Shown piece by piece: positions 6,437-13,539 of a DNA stretch of 17,126 nucleotides; position 1 is the first letter of the stretch; every line of letters starts with the position of its first letter. The notes under the pieces were generated by a model that was not told the DNA's origin, made no database searches, and was given only the letters and a program-made list of their open reading frames with translations. The translations under genes and the position numbers were made by a program. Source of the stretch: an uncultured Planctomycetales bacterium. GTDB taxonomy: Bacteria; Planctomycetota; Planctomycetia; Pirellulales; Thermoguttaceae. The DNA lies in the NCBI GenBank assembly GCA_937889015.1, contig CALARR010000246.1, positions 1 through 17,126 on the forward strand, given 5' to 3'.

Positions 6437-8551
6437 TCACCCGACCCACCACGCGTCGAGCAGCCCCACGGCGCGCGCGGTGGCCGGCACGAACAGGTGG
6501 CCGAGCGTGCTGGCCACCTCGACAACGATCTCGTTCGATCCGGCTCGCGCCGCCCCGCGCAGGTCGAACTCAAAGGGCCCCCACGGCCGCCGGCCGCACT
6601 CCTGGCCGTTGACCACCACGCGCGCCGGGTACTCGCCCGTGTTCAGGCCCAGGCGCGTGCTCGCGGTCGGTCCCTGGATGGTCGTGCGATAGCGGCCCAC
6701 GCCGCAGAACTCGGGATAGCCCTGCGACCGCCAATCCCCCAAGGCGATGGTCCTTGGCGGTGCGACGATTCGGCGCTTGGCATCCACGGCAAAATGGCCC
6801 CACAGGATCAGCGCCGGCAGGAACGGCAGCGGCTTGGGCTCGTCGGTCTGGACTTCGAACTTGTTCTCCCCCTCGCGCAGCAGCTTCGCCACCGGAACGC
6901 GAACGTAGCTCAGGTCAAACTGCGTGTCGGCCGCCGCGGCAGCCATATCGATCGGTTTGCCGTTGATCCGCAAACCCTTGACCAGTTGGACCTGGATCGA
7001 CAACTCGGCCGTCGTGGGCAAGTCCTGGATCGTCAGCGACGGCCCGTCGATGCGAATCGAGTTCAACCCCACGGGCTCGAAGGTCCAGGCGGCCTCGAAT
7101 TTCGTGCGCGGGGCCGTCGAGGGGGCTGGCGGACTGGGCACGCGCGCTCGGATCGCCTCGCGCGCCTCGTCCTGGAACTTCTTGGTCATCTCTGTCAGTG
7201 CCTGCGAACGACGCGGCGCAGGTCCGGCCACCGCCCACATCTCCTCGTCGGTCGGCCACCGCACGCCCAGTGGTTTGGCCTGACGCGCGCGCTGGGCCGC
7301 CTCGGCCACATACTCGGCGAAGGGACGGGCCCAGTCGCGGAACCAGGGCTGCTGGGGGCTCAGCACGCTCAGCCATCGGCGGTTGAAGTAGTTGCCGCGC
7401 AGGTCAAAATGGCTCACGGCCATTACGTAGCGGTCCACGCCGCAAGACGCGCAGAGGTCTACCATCTTCCGCACCGTCTCCAGCGACATGAAGCAGGGCC
7501 CCAGGGCGAATACCTCGCACATCCGCTCCCGGCTCGGATACTCGGCAATCGCCGCCAAGGTCATGGCCTCGCACTTGTCCACCTCCCACCGCGTGCTGAT
7601 CTCGTCGATGCCCGGGAACTGGAACTCACGCAACTGCCGGTGCAGGCTGCCGTAGTTGGCCACGTGCGAGCCGAAATCGTTCTCACCCAACAGGTGCCCC
7701 GACAGCGGCAGCTTGTGCGTCTGGCACCAATCGGCGATGGGCTTCGTCCAGGCGTCGTGGAAGACCTGCGTGTAGGCCGCCCAGTAGTCGCGCCACAAGG
7801 GGGACTCGGCCACCTTGCTCCCGGCCGCGCCCAGACGCTGAACAAAATTCCCCCCCAGGGCCTGGTTGAGCGTCTCCGACCACATGAAGTGCCACGACTT
7901 GTCGTTCTTGGATCGCGGCTTGTGCTGCGAGTGCAACGACGGCTCGTCGGTGAAGATCGCACGCACCGTCTTGCCGAAGTGCTGACCGAGGCTTGCGGCG
8001 TAACGCTCGTGCGTCAGGGCCAGAAACCGATCGGTGGCCGCTCGCGTGAGCATGTTGGCACAGGTGGGCATCGTATCGATGCGGCTGCTGCCGTCCGGAT
8101 TGACGCACAACACCTGCGCCGCCAGCTCGGCATGATCCTTGCTCACAAGGCCCTTGGCATGTCCGCTAGGCCAGCAAAACTCGTCGTACAGCCAGATTTC
8201 CATCGAGCGTGCCGCGGCCTGATCGACGATGTACTTGATCCGCTCGAACCACTCGTCGGTGAGATATTCGACCTCGGCGCCCCAGCGCGGGTAGAGGACC
8301 GCGCCCCAGCCGGCCTGCACGTAGGCGTCGAGTTGCCGGTTGACATCGTCCGACTTCAGCGGGCCGGTCAGGGCCCACATGGCCAGCGGGGCCGTGTGGC
8401 TCGGCTTGGACCCGGTCGCTGGTACGGCCACGGCCGCGCCCGGCATCAACCCAGTCGCGGCCACAGCGGCCGCACCGGCGCCAACCGTGCCAAGAAACTC
8501 CCGTCGGGCAATCTGGACCGTCGGATCGCGCAATGGCAATGCGTGCGTCAT
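6437..8551 (-). CDS. Tat-exported GH106-like glycoside hydrolase (putative alpha-L-rhamnosidase relative)
   Basis: A 704-residue protein. The N-terminus carries a twin-arginine signal, RREFLG at 16-21 followed by an Ala/Gly-rich hydrophobic stretch, so it should be exported folded by the Tat system. The body has the pattern of the GH106-type family: MWALTGPLKSDDV, then EVEYLTDEWFERI and WLYDEFCWPSGHAKG at about 110-130, and IFTDEPSLHS near 210, with acidic residues that could be catalytic or bind calcium. The C-terminal third (about 540-704) is beta-rich, with FCGVGRYRTT and RLGLNTGEYPARVVVNG, resembling the galactose-binding-like domain common in these enzymes. At about 700 residues it is shorter than typical characterised GH106 rhamnosidases, so activity may differ. 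AAGGAG lies 11 nt before the ATG. The family call is moderate and the substrate is inferred. Confidence 0.7.
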   Translation of the reverse strand: MTHALPLRDPTVQIARREFLGTVGAGAAAVAATGLMPGAAVAVPATGSKPSHTAPLAMWALTGPLKSDDVNRQLDAYVQAGWGAVLYPRWGAEVEYLTDEWFERIKYIVDQAAARSMEIWLYDEFCWPSGHAKGLVSKDHAELAAQVLCVNPDGSSRIDTMPTCANMLTRAATDRFLALTHERYAASLGQHFGKTVRAIFTDEPSLHSQHKPRSKNDKSWHFMWSETLNQALGGNFVQRLGAAGSKVAESPLWRDYWAAYTQVFHDAWTKPIADWCQTHKLPLSGHLLGENDFGSHVANYGSLHRQLREFQFPGIDEISTRWEVDKCEAMTLAAIAEYPSRERMCEVFALGPCFMSLETVRKMVDLCASCGVDRYVMAVSHFDLRGNYFNRRWLSVLSPQQPWFRDWARPFAEYVAEAAQRARQAKPLGVRWPTDEEMWAVAGPAPRRSQALTEMTKKFQDEAREAIRARVPSPPAPSTAPRTKFEAAWTFEPVGLNSIRIDGPSLTIQDLPTTAELSIQVQLVKGLRINGKPIDMAAAAADTQFDLSYVRVPVAKLLREGENKFEVQTDEPKPLPFLPALILWGHFAVDAKRRIVAPPRTIALGDWRSQGYPEFCGVGRYRTTIQGPTASTRLGLNTGEYPARVVVNGQECGRRPWGPFEFDLRGAARAGSNEIVVEVASTLGHLFVPATARAVGLLDAWWVG

Positions 8552-8585
8552 GGGACGTTATTCTCCTTGTGCAAAGGGGAGGCTG

Positions 8586-8642
8586 TCAGCTATCAGCTTG
8601 TGGTGGTGAATTTCCCGCTTTCCGCTTTCGGCTTTCCGCTTT
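8586..8642. repeat. Heptamer array 6 downstream of the beta-helix gene
   Basis: TCAGCTA, TCAGCTT (8586-8599) and, after a gap, four in-phase units CCGCTTT, CCGCTTT, CGGCTTT, CCGCTTT (8615-8642). The last unit touches the stop codon of the beta-helix gene at 8643. These are the same units as arrays 2 and 3 about 8 kb away. Read on the gene's strand, the stop codon TGA runs straight into AAAGCGG-type heptads. The array fills most of the 91-bp gap before the GH106-like gene. Confidence 0.8.
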
Positions 8643-10886
8643 TCACTTCGGCGGCGGCACTGGCATCGGACGCACCGGATGTACCACCGGCCAGCTTGCG
8701 CGAGACTCGTCCTGGTACAGACCAATCTTCTCCACCGGAATCCGCTGGAAGCCCAGTTTCCAAGCCGGCGAATCCTCGCGAAGTTGGAAGTTGCCCGCCT
8801 TCTCATCCACGAACTTGGGATCTTCGTTCACCAGGTTGTCTTCCAGTTTCACCAGGTTGCGGACCTTCGGATCAATGTCATCCCACCAGCTATCGAGGAT
8901 GGGCTTGCCCCCGGCCACACGCCGCAAGTTCTCGCCATCCCCCTGCCAGAAGATGTTCCGGCACACCACGTTGCCCTTGGGTTTCTTGGGCTCGTCGTCC
9001 AGTAGGGTCAGAAGCTGTGGGTAGCGCGTGCTGAAAGGCGGCTCCTTGAACCGTGCGCCCGCGATCGTCCCTTTCTCCAGGGCCTCTTTGATCCGGCCAT
9101 CGGCATGCGGGCCGCACCATCCCAGGGCCCGCGCGTCCAGGTGCATCGCCTTTGGGCAATCCACGAACACGTTGTTCTGGATGAGGTTGTCGCGCCCCCC
9201 GCCCAGAAATACCGGCCGCCAAACCTGGTGGAAGATGTTGCCCTGTAGCGTGGCCGACGAGAAGAGGTCGTCCAGGTAGACGCCGTTGCATGGGCCGCCG
9301 TCCTTGCCGCACAGATGGTGCAGGTAGTTGTACTGCATCACGTGCCCGCGCAGGGTCCAACTCCGGCCCGCGTAGATCGCCCCGCAGTCGTGCGATTCAT
9401 AGCACACGCTGTGGATCTCGTTGTACTCGAACAGGTGCTCGTTGCCGCCGAAAAGGAGCGCCGCATGCGGCGCGTCGTGGATCAGGTTGTGCGCGGCGCG
9501 CAGCCCCACGCCGCTGAGGAATAGCCCCGGCCGGTACATCCGGTCCCAGCGTCCGAAGTGATGGATGTGGTTGTTCTCGGCATAGTGCTCGCCGGCCACC
9601 AGGGCTTTGCGGTCCCCGCCCACCAGGTACACACCGCCGCCGCCCATGCCGAACATGTCGCAGCCCACCACGCCGCACTTCTGGCCCTCAAACACGCTCA
9701 CCGCATGGTTGCCCAGATTGCGCAAAGTGCACCCCACCACGCGGCACTGCTCGGCCTGTTGCATGGTGATCGCCGTGCTCCGCGAGGCCTCCAACAGCAT
9801 TCCGCGGATGGTGATGTGCGACGTCCCGGTGAGGGTGAAGAGGCTTGGGGCCATCGACACCTCGACCCGGCCCGAATCCAACGAGGACGGCGGCCAGAAG
9901 TAGAGGAGGCCCGCCTCGCGATCGATATACCACTCGCCCGGCATGTCGATCTCGCACAGCAGGTTGATGCCGCGGAACCATTGCCCCTTGCGGTAGCCGT
10001 AGGTGTGATAGGGGGGGGCCACGGTGATCACCCGCTTCTCCGCGTCCAGCGACACGACCTTGTGCCGCTGCATGGCCCAATCGCGGAACCAATAGCCCAG
10101 GACCCAGGGATCTTTCTCCGCCGCCCAGCGCGTAGGCCGATCCCCTTCGTACACGAACACGCCTTCCTTGCAGCCCTTGACTCCCCGGACCTCGATGGGC
10201 GTCTGCCCGAGCACGGCCTCGGTCTTGATGAACCCCTCATTCGGCCATCGCGATAGTTCCATCGGCTCGTTGTTGAAGAAGACCTCCAACCGAGGTCGGA
10301 CCTTCTTGCCCGCACTGGCGTAGGCGCTGCCCATCGCGTCTTCGCCTTGGCTGTCCACCCTGGCTAGCCACAGTTGCAACTCGGCCGCAGCGTCCAGGCC
10401 GATGTCGCCGTACTCGTCGATACCTTGGGCCTTCAGATTGGTCTGAAAGACCTTGCCGTGCGCCGCCGGATCGAGTCGTTCCAGCACGGCCGGGTCGGTC
10501 ACCGGTTGCCAGCCCTTCAGCACTCGGCCGCCGCTGAGCACGACCCGTTGGCCCGGCCCTGCTCGATACACGATTGGTGCCTCGGCCGTACCCGAGTCTT
10601 CGGCCGTCAGTTCCAGCGCCCCGGCCATTTCGTAACGCCCGGCCAGCAACTCGACGACCACACCGCGCGCCGGCAACGCCCCCTGCTTCTTCATCGCTCG
10701 GATCGCTTCCCGTGCCCCCACCAGGGTAGCCAGCGGCCCGTCCGTCCCGGCGGCGTTGGGGGTGGCCAGGACGCCGGACCATCGGTCGTTGCCCTGGGGC
10801 GACACAAACAGCTTCCTGGGCTCTGCGGCTGCAGCCGCAGCAACCAGGCCGAACAGTAGGGCAAGCGTGGCAAGAGGACGTGACAT
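8643..10886 (-). CDS. Secreted right-handed beta-helix protein, possible GH141-like glycosidase
   Basis: A 747-residue protein with a clear Sec signal (MSRPLATLALLFGLVAAAAAAE). It opens with KLFVSPQGNDRWSG and a region (about 30-115) typical of secreted parallel beta-helix proteins, then EDSGTAEAPIVYRAGPGQRVVLSGG. Residues about 340-580 show repeated short strands with N and H turns (ITIRGMLLEAS, NHIHHFGRW, HNLIHDAPH, NEIHSVCYE, YNYLHHL, GNIFHQV, NNVFVD), the signature of a right-handed beta-helix. Family GH141 (fucosidase/xylanase) has this overall layout and is my best guess, but polysaccharide lyases and isomerases share the fold. The C-terminus ends in a Pro-rich VRPMPVPPPK. GGAG lies 9 nt before the ATG. 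It is the first hydrolase gene after a 217-bp gap and may start its own transcription unit. Confidence 0.75.
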   Translation of the reverse strand: MSRPLATLALLFGLVAAAAAAEPRKLFVSPQGNDRWSGVLATPNAAGTDGPLATLVGAREAIRAMKKQGALPARGVVVELLAGRYEMAGALELTAEDSGTAEAPIVYRAGPGQRVVLSGGRVLKGWQPVTDPAVLERLDPAAHGKVFQTNLKAQGIDEYGDIGLDAAAELQLWLARVDSQGEDAMGSAYASAGKKVRPRLEVFFNNEPMELSRWPNEGFIKTEAVLGQTPIEVRGVKGCKEGVFVYEGDRPTRWAAEKDPWVLGYWFRDWAMQRHKVVSLDAEKRVITVAPPYHTYGYRKGQWFRGINLLCEIDMPGEWYIDREAGLLYFWPPSSLDSGRVEVSMAPSLFTLTGTSHITIRGMLLEASRSTAITMQQAEQCRVVGCTLRNLGNHAVSVFEGQKCGVVGCDMFGMGGGGVYLVGGDRKALVAGEHYAENNHIHHFGRWDRMYRPGLFLSGVGLRAAHNLIHDAPHAALLFGGNEHLFEYNEIHSVCYESHDCGAIYAGRSWTLRGHVMQYNYLHHLCGKDGGPCNGVYLDDLFSSATLQGNIFHQVWRPVFLGGGRDNLIQNNVFVDCPKAMHLDARALGWCGPHADGRIKEALEKGTIAGARFKEPPFSTRYPQLLTLLDDEPKKPKGNVVCRNIFWQGDGENLRRVAGGKPILDSWWDDIDPKVRNLVKLEDNLVNEDPKFVDEKAGNFQLREDSPAWKLGFQRIPVEKIGLYQDESRASWPVVHPVRPMPVPPPK

Positions 10887-10951
10887 GGCGGGATACTCCA
10901 GGAGAGGCGTGAAACACGATTCACCGCGTCGGGCGGCGTGACAAACCCTCC

Positions 10952-10981
10952 ATCCTATGAACCATCAATCAGGCAATGCAA
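10952..10981 (-). promoter_or_regulatory. Weak candidate promoter for the hydrolase block
   Basis: On the minus strand TTGCAT (10976-10981) is followed by an 18-bp spacer and TAGGAT (10952-10957). The matches to sigma-70 consensus are only 3/6 and 4/6. It is listed because the 217-bp gap is the largest inside the cluster and a promoter for the hydrolases is expected there. Confidence 0.2.
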
Positions 10982-11060
10982 CTACGGCGATTCATGCGAC
11001 GTGCCTTACGTCCAACCCAACAGCAGGGTGCGCGCTCGCACGCACCGACTTCTTGCGTCA

Positions 11061-11087
11061 CACGGTGTAGGCACACCGTCGTGCTAC
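11061..11087 (-). terminator. Hairpin-forming site behind the SDR gene, possible terminator
   Basis: acggtgt (11062-11068) and acaccgt (11073-11079) form a perfect 7-bp stem with a 4-nt loop. An overlapping alternative pairs gtaggcac (11067-11074) with gtgctac (11081-11087) with one bulge. It begins about 17 nt after the SDR stop codon. There is no T run, so an intrinsic terminator is uncertain. Confidence 0.3.
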
Positions 11088-11103
11088 CAGGCGCTCCCCC
11101 TGT

Positions 11104-11856
11104 TCACGTCCAGATCCGGCCGCCGTCCACGCGGAGGGTCGCGCCGGTCACGAACCCCGCGGCATCGTCCAGCAGGTATCGCACGGCGCCTGCCACGTCC
11201 TCGGCCGTTCCCAACCGGCCCACTGGCACGCGCCGGCCCAGTTCTTCGCGTGCCTTTGCGTCCGGGACCGCCCCGGCCAGAAACTCGGTGTCGATCGGAC
11301 CGGGCGAGACCACGTTGATCCGGATACCCAACGGGGCCCATTCTGGAGCCACGCTCTGGACATAGGCGTGGATGGCCGCCTTGGCCGCGCAGTAGCAGGC
11401 CCGGCGCGGCGCGGCCCGTTCGCCAGCGATCGAACCGATCACGACGATGCTCCCGCCGCGTCCGGCCATGCGCCGGGCGGCCTCGCGGCAGCAGAGCATG
11501 GCGCCCCGCACGTCCACGGCAAACAGCCGGTCCCAATCGGCCGCCGTGATCTCCAGCGATGGCTCCATGCGGTGCACGCCCGCGTTGACCACCGCCGCAT
11601 CCAGCGGCCCCAACGCCGCGTCGATCTGGCCAAAGGCATCCAGGATCTGCTGCTCGTCGCTCACGTCGCACAGGACCGGCAGGTGGTCGCGGCCTGAGAA
11701 CGACTGCAACTCGGCGTCCAGCCGCTGCCGGCTTACCGGGCTTTGGGCCGTCAAGGCCAGGCGGTAATCACTGCGGTCCAACTGCCGCGCGATCCCCAGG
11801 CCGATCCCTCGGCTGGCCCCCGTGACCAGGCACGTGCGTCGCAGAGCGGAACTCAT
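11104..11856 (-). CDS. Short-chain dehydrogenase/reductase (SDR), putative sugar or polyol dehydrogenase
   Basis: A 250-residue classical SDR of normal length. The Rossmann motif TGASRGIG is at 12-19, NAG at 91-93, catalytic Ser142, and the Tyr155-x3-Lys159 pair (YCAAK). The C-terminus GFVTGATLRVDGG is typical of the FabG-like branch. CDVSD at 63-67 is the usual adenine-contact region. The cofactor cannot be settled, although Arg16 and the Ser/Arg-rich loop after strand 2 could favour NADP. Its ATG overlaps the stop of aldolase 2 (ATGA), with GGGAG 6 nt upstream inside that gene. The context suggests oxidation of an aldose to a lactone or of a sugar-acid hydroxyl. An SDR takes the first step of the known non-phosphorylative rhamnose pathway, but the substrate here is inferred only. 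Confidence 0.9.
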   Translation of the reverse strand: MSSALRRTCLVTGASRGIGLGIARQLDRSDYRLALTAQSPVSRQRLDAELQSFSGRDHLPVLCDVSDEQQILDAFGQIDAALGPLDAAVVNAGVHRMEPSLEITAADWDRLFAVDVRGAMLCCREAARRMAGRGGSIVVIGSIAGERAAPRRACYCAAKAAIHAYVQSVAPEWAPLGIRINVVSPGPIDTEFLAGAVPDAKAREELGRRVPVGRLGTAEDVAGAVRYLLDDAAGFVTGATLRVDGGRIWT

Positions 11857-12785
11857 GAAGTCTCCCGTTCGTCAGGCAAGTAAGGTCTCAGCCGATCGAA
11901 ACCCTGCCGCAGGACCTCAAAGAACCGCGGCTCAGGCCGCGACGAGGGATCACGTAACCCCGCGTGTTCGATCACCCCTCGCCAGGCCAGGAGTTGTTTG
12001 TCGCCGGCGACCCACATGTCGATCGTCGGCACGATGTGCGACATCAGGGCCACCATCCGGTCGTGCAGGTCCCAAGTGGCCTCGCTCACCGGCGTGGCGG
12101 CCAGACCGTGCCACAGGGGCCGGTAGACCTCGATTACCCCCACGCCTGGCATCAGGCCGGCGATTCCTCGCGTCCGGCAGTCGGCCAAGGTAAGGCCGCC
12201 TTGGCCAATCAGGCATTGCAGCCGCCCCCCTGACGCTTGGGCGATGGCATCAATCATCGGGCCGGGCGGGCGCGGCTCGACCTTCACGTAGCCGATGTTC
12301 GGCGACCGCTCGTGCATACGCACGAAGACCTCGGCCGTGAACGACACGCCCACATACGCCGGCGAATACTGGATCACGACCGGCAGCGGAGCGACCGCGT
12401 CGGCCACTGCACGGCAGTGGTCGATCACCCGATCCGCTTTGGGGCCCATCAGGTACGGCGGCATCACGATCAGCCCGTCGGCCCCCAGATTCGCCGCCCG
12501 ACGCGCGAACCGCTCGGCGTGGTAACGGCTGGAATCGGTCACGCTCACCAGCACCGGACAGCGGCCGGCCACGGTTATCGCCAGGGTCTCCGTCAGGGCG
12601 ATCCGCTCGTCGTCACTCAGTTTCCAGTACTCGCTGGCCAGGCCGAACAGGGCCAAACCATCAATCGGGCGCTGGATCGCCCAGCGGATCTCGGCGGCAA
12701 ACGCAGCCAGGTCCACCGACTGGTCCTCGGCAAAGGGCACCGGCAGGACCGGGATGATACCGCCAATGGCTGTCGTGTCAGTCAT
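11853..12785 (-). CDS. DHDPS/NAL-family aldolase or dehydratase (aldolase 2)
   Basis: A 310-residue (beta/alpha)8 protein of the DHDPS/N-acetylneuraminate lyase family, of ordinary length and without a terminal extension. Tyr140 in QYSP and the Schiff-base Lys168 in YVKVEP are in the expected places. The usual GTTGE stretch is replaced by GLASEYWKL at 48-56, so it belongs to a different subfamily from aldolase 1 and probably takes another substrate. Possible reactions are cleavage of a 2-keto-3-deoxy sugar acid to pyruvate and an aldehyde, or a dehydratase/decarboxylase reaction. The start has AAGGAG 9 nt upstream and lies 8 bp inside the end of the metallo-hydrolase gene. The stop overlaps the SDR start. 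The enolase-type dehydratase upstream in the same operon would make a fitting keto acid. Confidence 0.88.
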   Translation of the reverse strand: MTDTTAIGGIIPVLPVPFAEDQSVDLAAFAAEIRWAIQRPIDGLALFGLASEYWKLSDDERIALTETLAITVAGRCPVLVSVTDSSRYHAERFARRAANLGADGLIVMPPYLMGPKADRVIDHCRAVADAVAPLPVVIQYSPAYVGVSFTAEVFVRMHERSPNIGYVKVEPRPPGPMIDAIAQASGGRLQCLIGQGGLTLADCRTRGIAGLMPGVGVIEVYRPLWHGLAATPVSEATWDLHDRMVALMSHIVPTIDMWVAGDKQLLAWRGVIEHAGLRDPSSRPEPRFFEVLRQGFDRLRPYLPDERETS

Positions 12786-13539
12786 GCAGAACCACTCCTT
12801 GGGGATACTGTTCCAGCAGTTGCGGATCGTGGCTCGCCAGCACCGGCACTCGGTACTCGGCCAGCCGCCGCAAGGCTCGCTGGCACTCCCCCCAATGCCA
12901 CAGCGTGCCAGGCGCGATGGTCCGTCGCAGGTTCTCTGCCAGCGGCATCACGTCACCGCCCAGAACGACCTGGGGCTTGCCGTGACGGTCCAGCACCTCG
13001 ACCGCCATGGTGCCCACCGTATGTCCCCCTAAATGGATTACTCGCAGTCCCGGCACCGGCGCGTCGCCGTCGCTCATCTCGACCACGCCGTGGGTGCCCA
13101 TGCGCGCAAACAGGGGCTTGGGAAAGACCGGCTCGCGCACCAGGTCGTCGTTGGCCGGATCGTTCACAAAACGCCACTCCACGGCGGGCACGTGCCAACG
13201 AGCCGTGGGGAATTGCTCGATCGAGCCGCAGTGATCGTGGTGCAGGTGCGTAAGCACGACGTCACCTACGTCCTGCGTGGCTACCCCATGTTGCCCCAGC
13301 GCCTCGACCAGCGGCCTCGCACGCCACTGCCGCCGTGGCGCACGGCCCAGGTTGACTCCTGCCACGGCCTCGGTTCCGGTGTCGATCAGCGTCCACGCCG
13401 CCTGCGACTCGGCCCGATACAGCCAGGCATAGCCCAGGATCGAGACCTCCCGATCCCAATCGCTCAGGTGCAGCAGGGCAGGGGCCGGCACCGCCTCGAT
13501 CGACAACACGGGCACGGCAATCAATCTGGCGCCACTCAT
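12778..13539 (-). CDS. Metallo-beta-lactamase-fold hydrolase, putative lactonase
   Basis: A 253-residue protein with the zinc-binding motif HLHHDH at 98-103, then GGHTVGTMAV, GGDVMP and ASHDPQ, which supply the other metal ligands. Layout and length resemble the N-acyl homoserine lactonase (AiiA/AttM) branch of the superfamily. The long open frame continues upstream, but the start ATG at 13539 is chosen because it overlaps the dehydratase stop (ATGA) and gives a natural N-terminus. In this operon a sugar-lactone hydrolase role fits best: it would turn the lactone made by a sugar dehydrogenase into the acid that the dehydratase uses. Known sugar lactonases usually come from other folds (SMP-30, amidohydrolase), so this would be a non-homologous substitute. 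Quorum-signal hydrolysis or another ester substrate cannot be excluded. Confidence 0.85.
   Translation of the reverse strand: MSGARLIAVPVLSIEAVPAPALLHLSDWDREVSILGYAWLYRAESQAAWTLIDTGTEAVAGVNLGRAPRRQWRARPLVEALGQHGVATQDVGDVVLTHLHHDHCGSIEQFPTARWHVPAVEWRFVNDPANDDLVREPVFPKPLFARMGTHGVVEMSDGDAPVPGLRVIHLGGHTVGTMAVEVLDRHGKPQVVLGGDVMPLAENLRRTIAPGTLWHWGECQRALRRLAEYRVPVLASHDPQLLEQYPQGVVLHD

Noticed and set aside
6431..9034. Plus-strand open frame of 867 codons opposite the GH106-like gene
   Set aside because: It runs through the heptamer array and across two convincing minus-strand genes; low-complexity translation.
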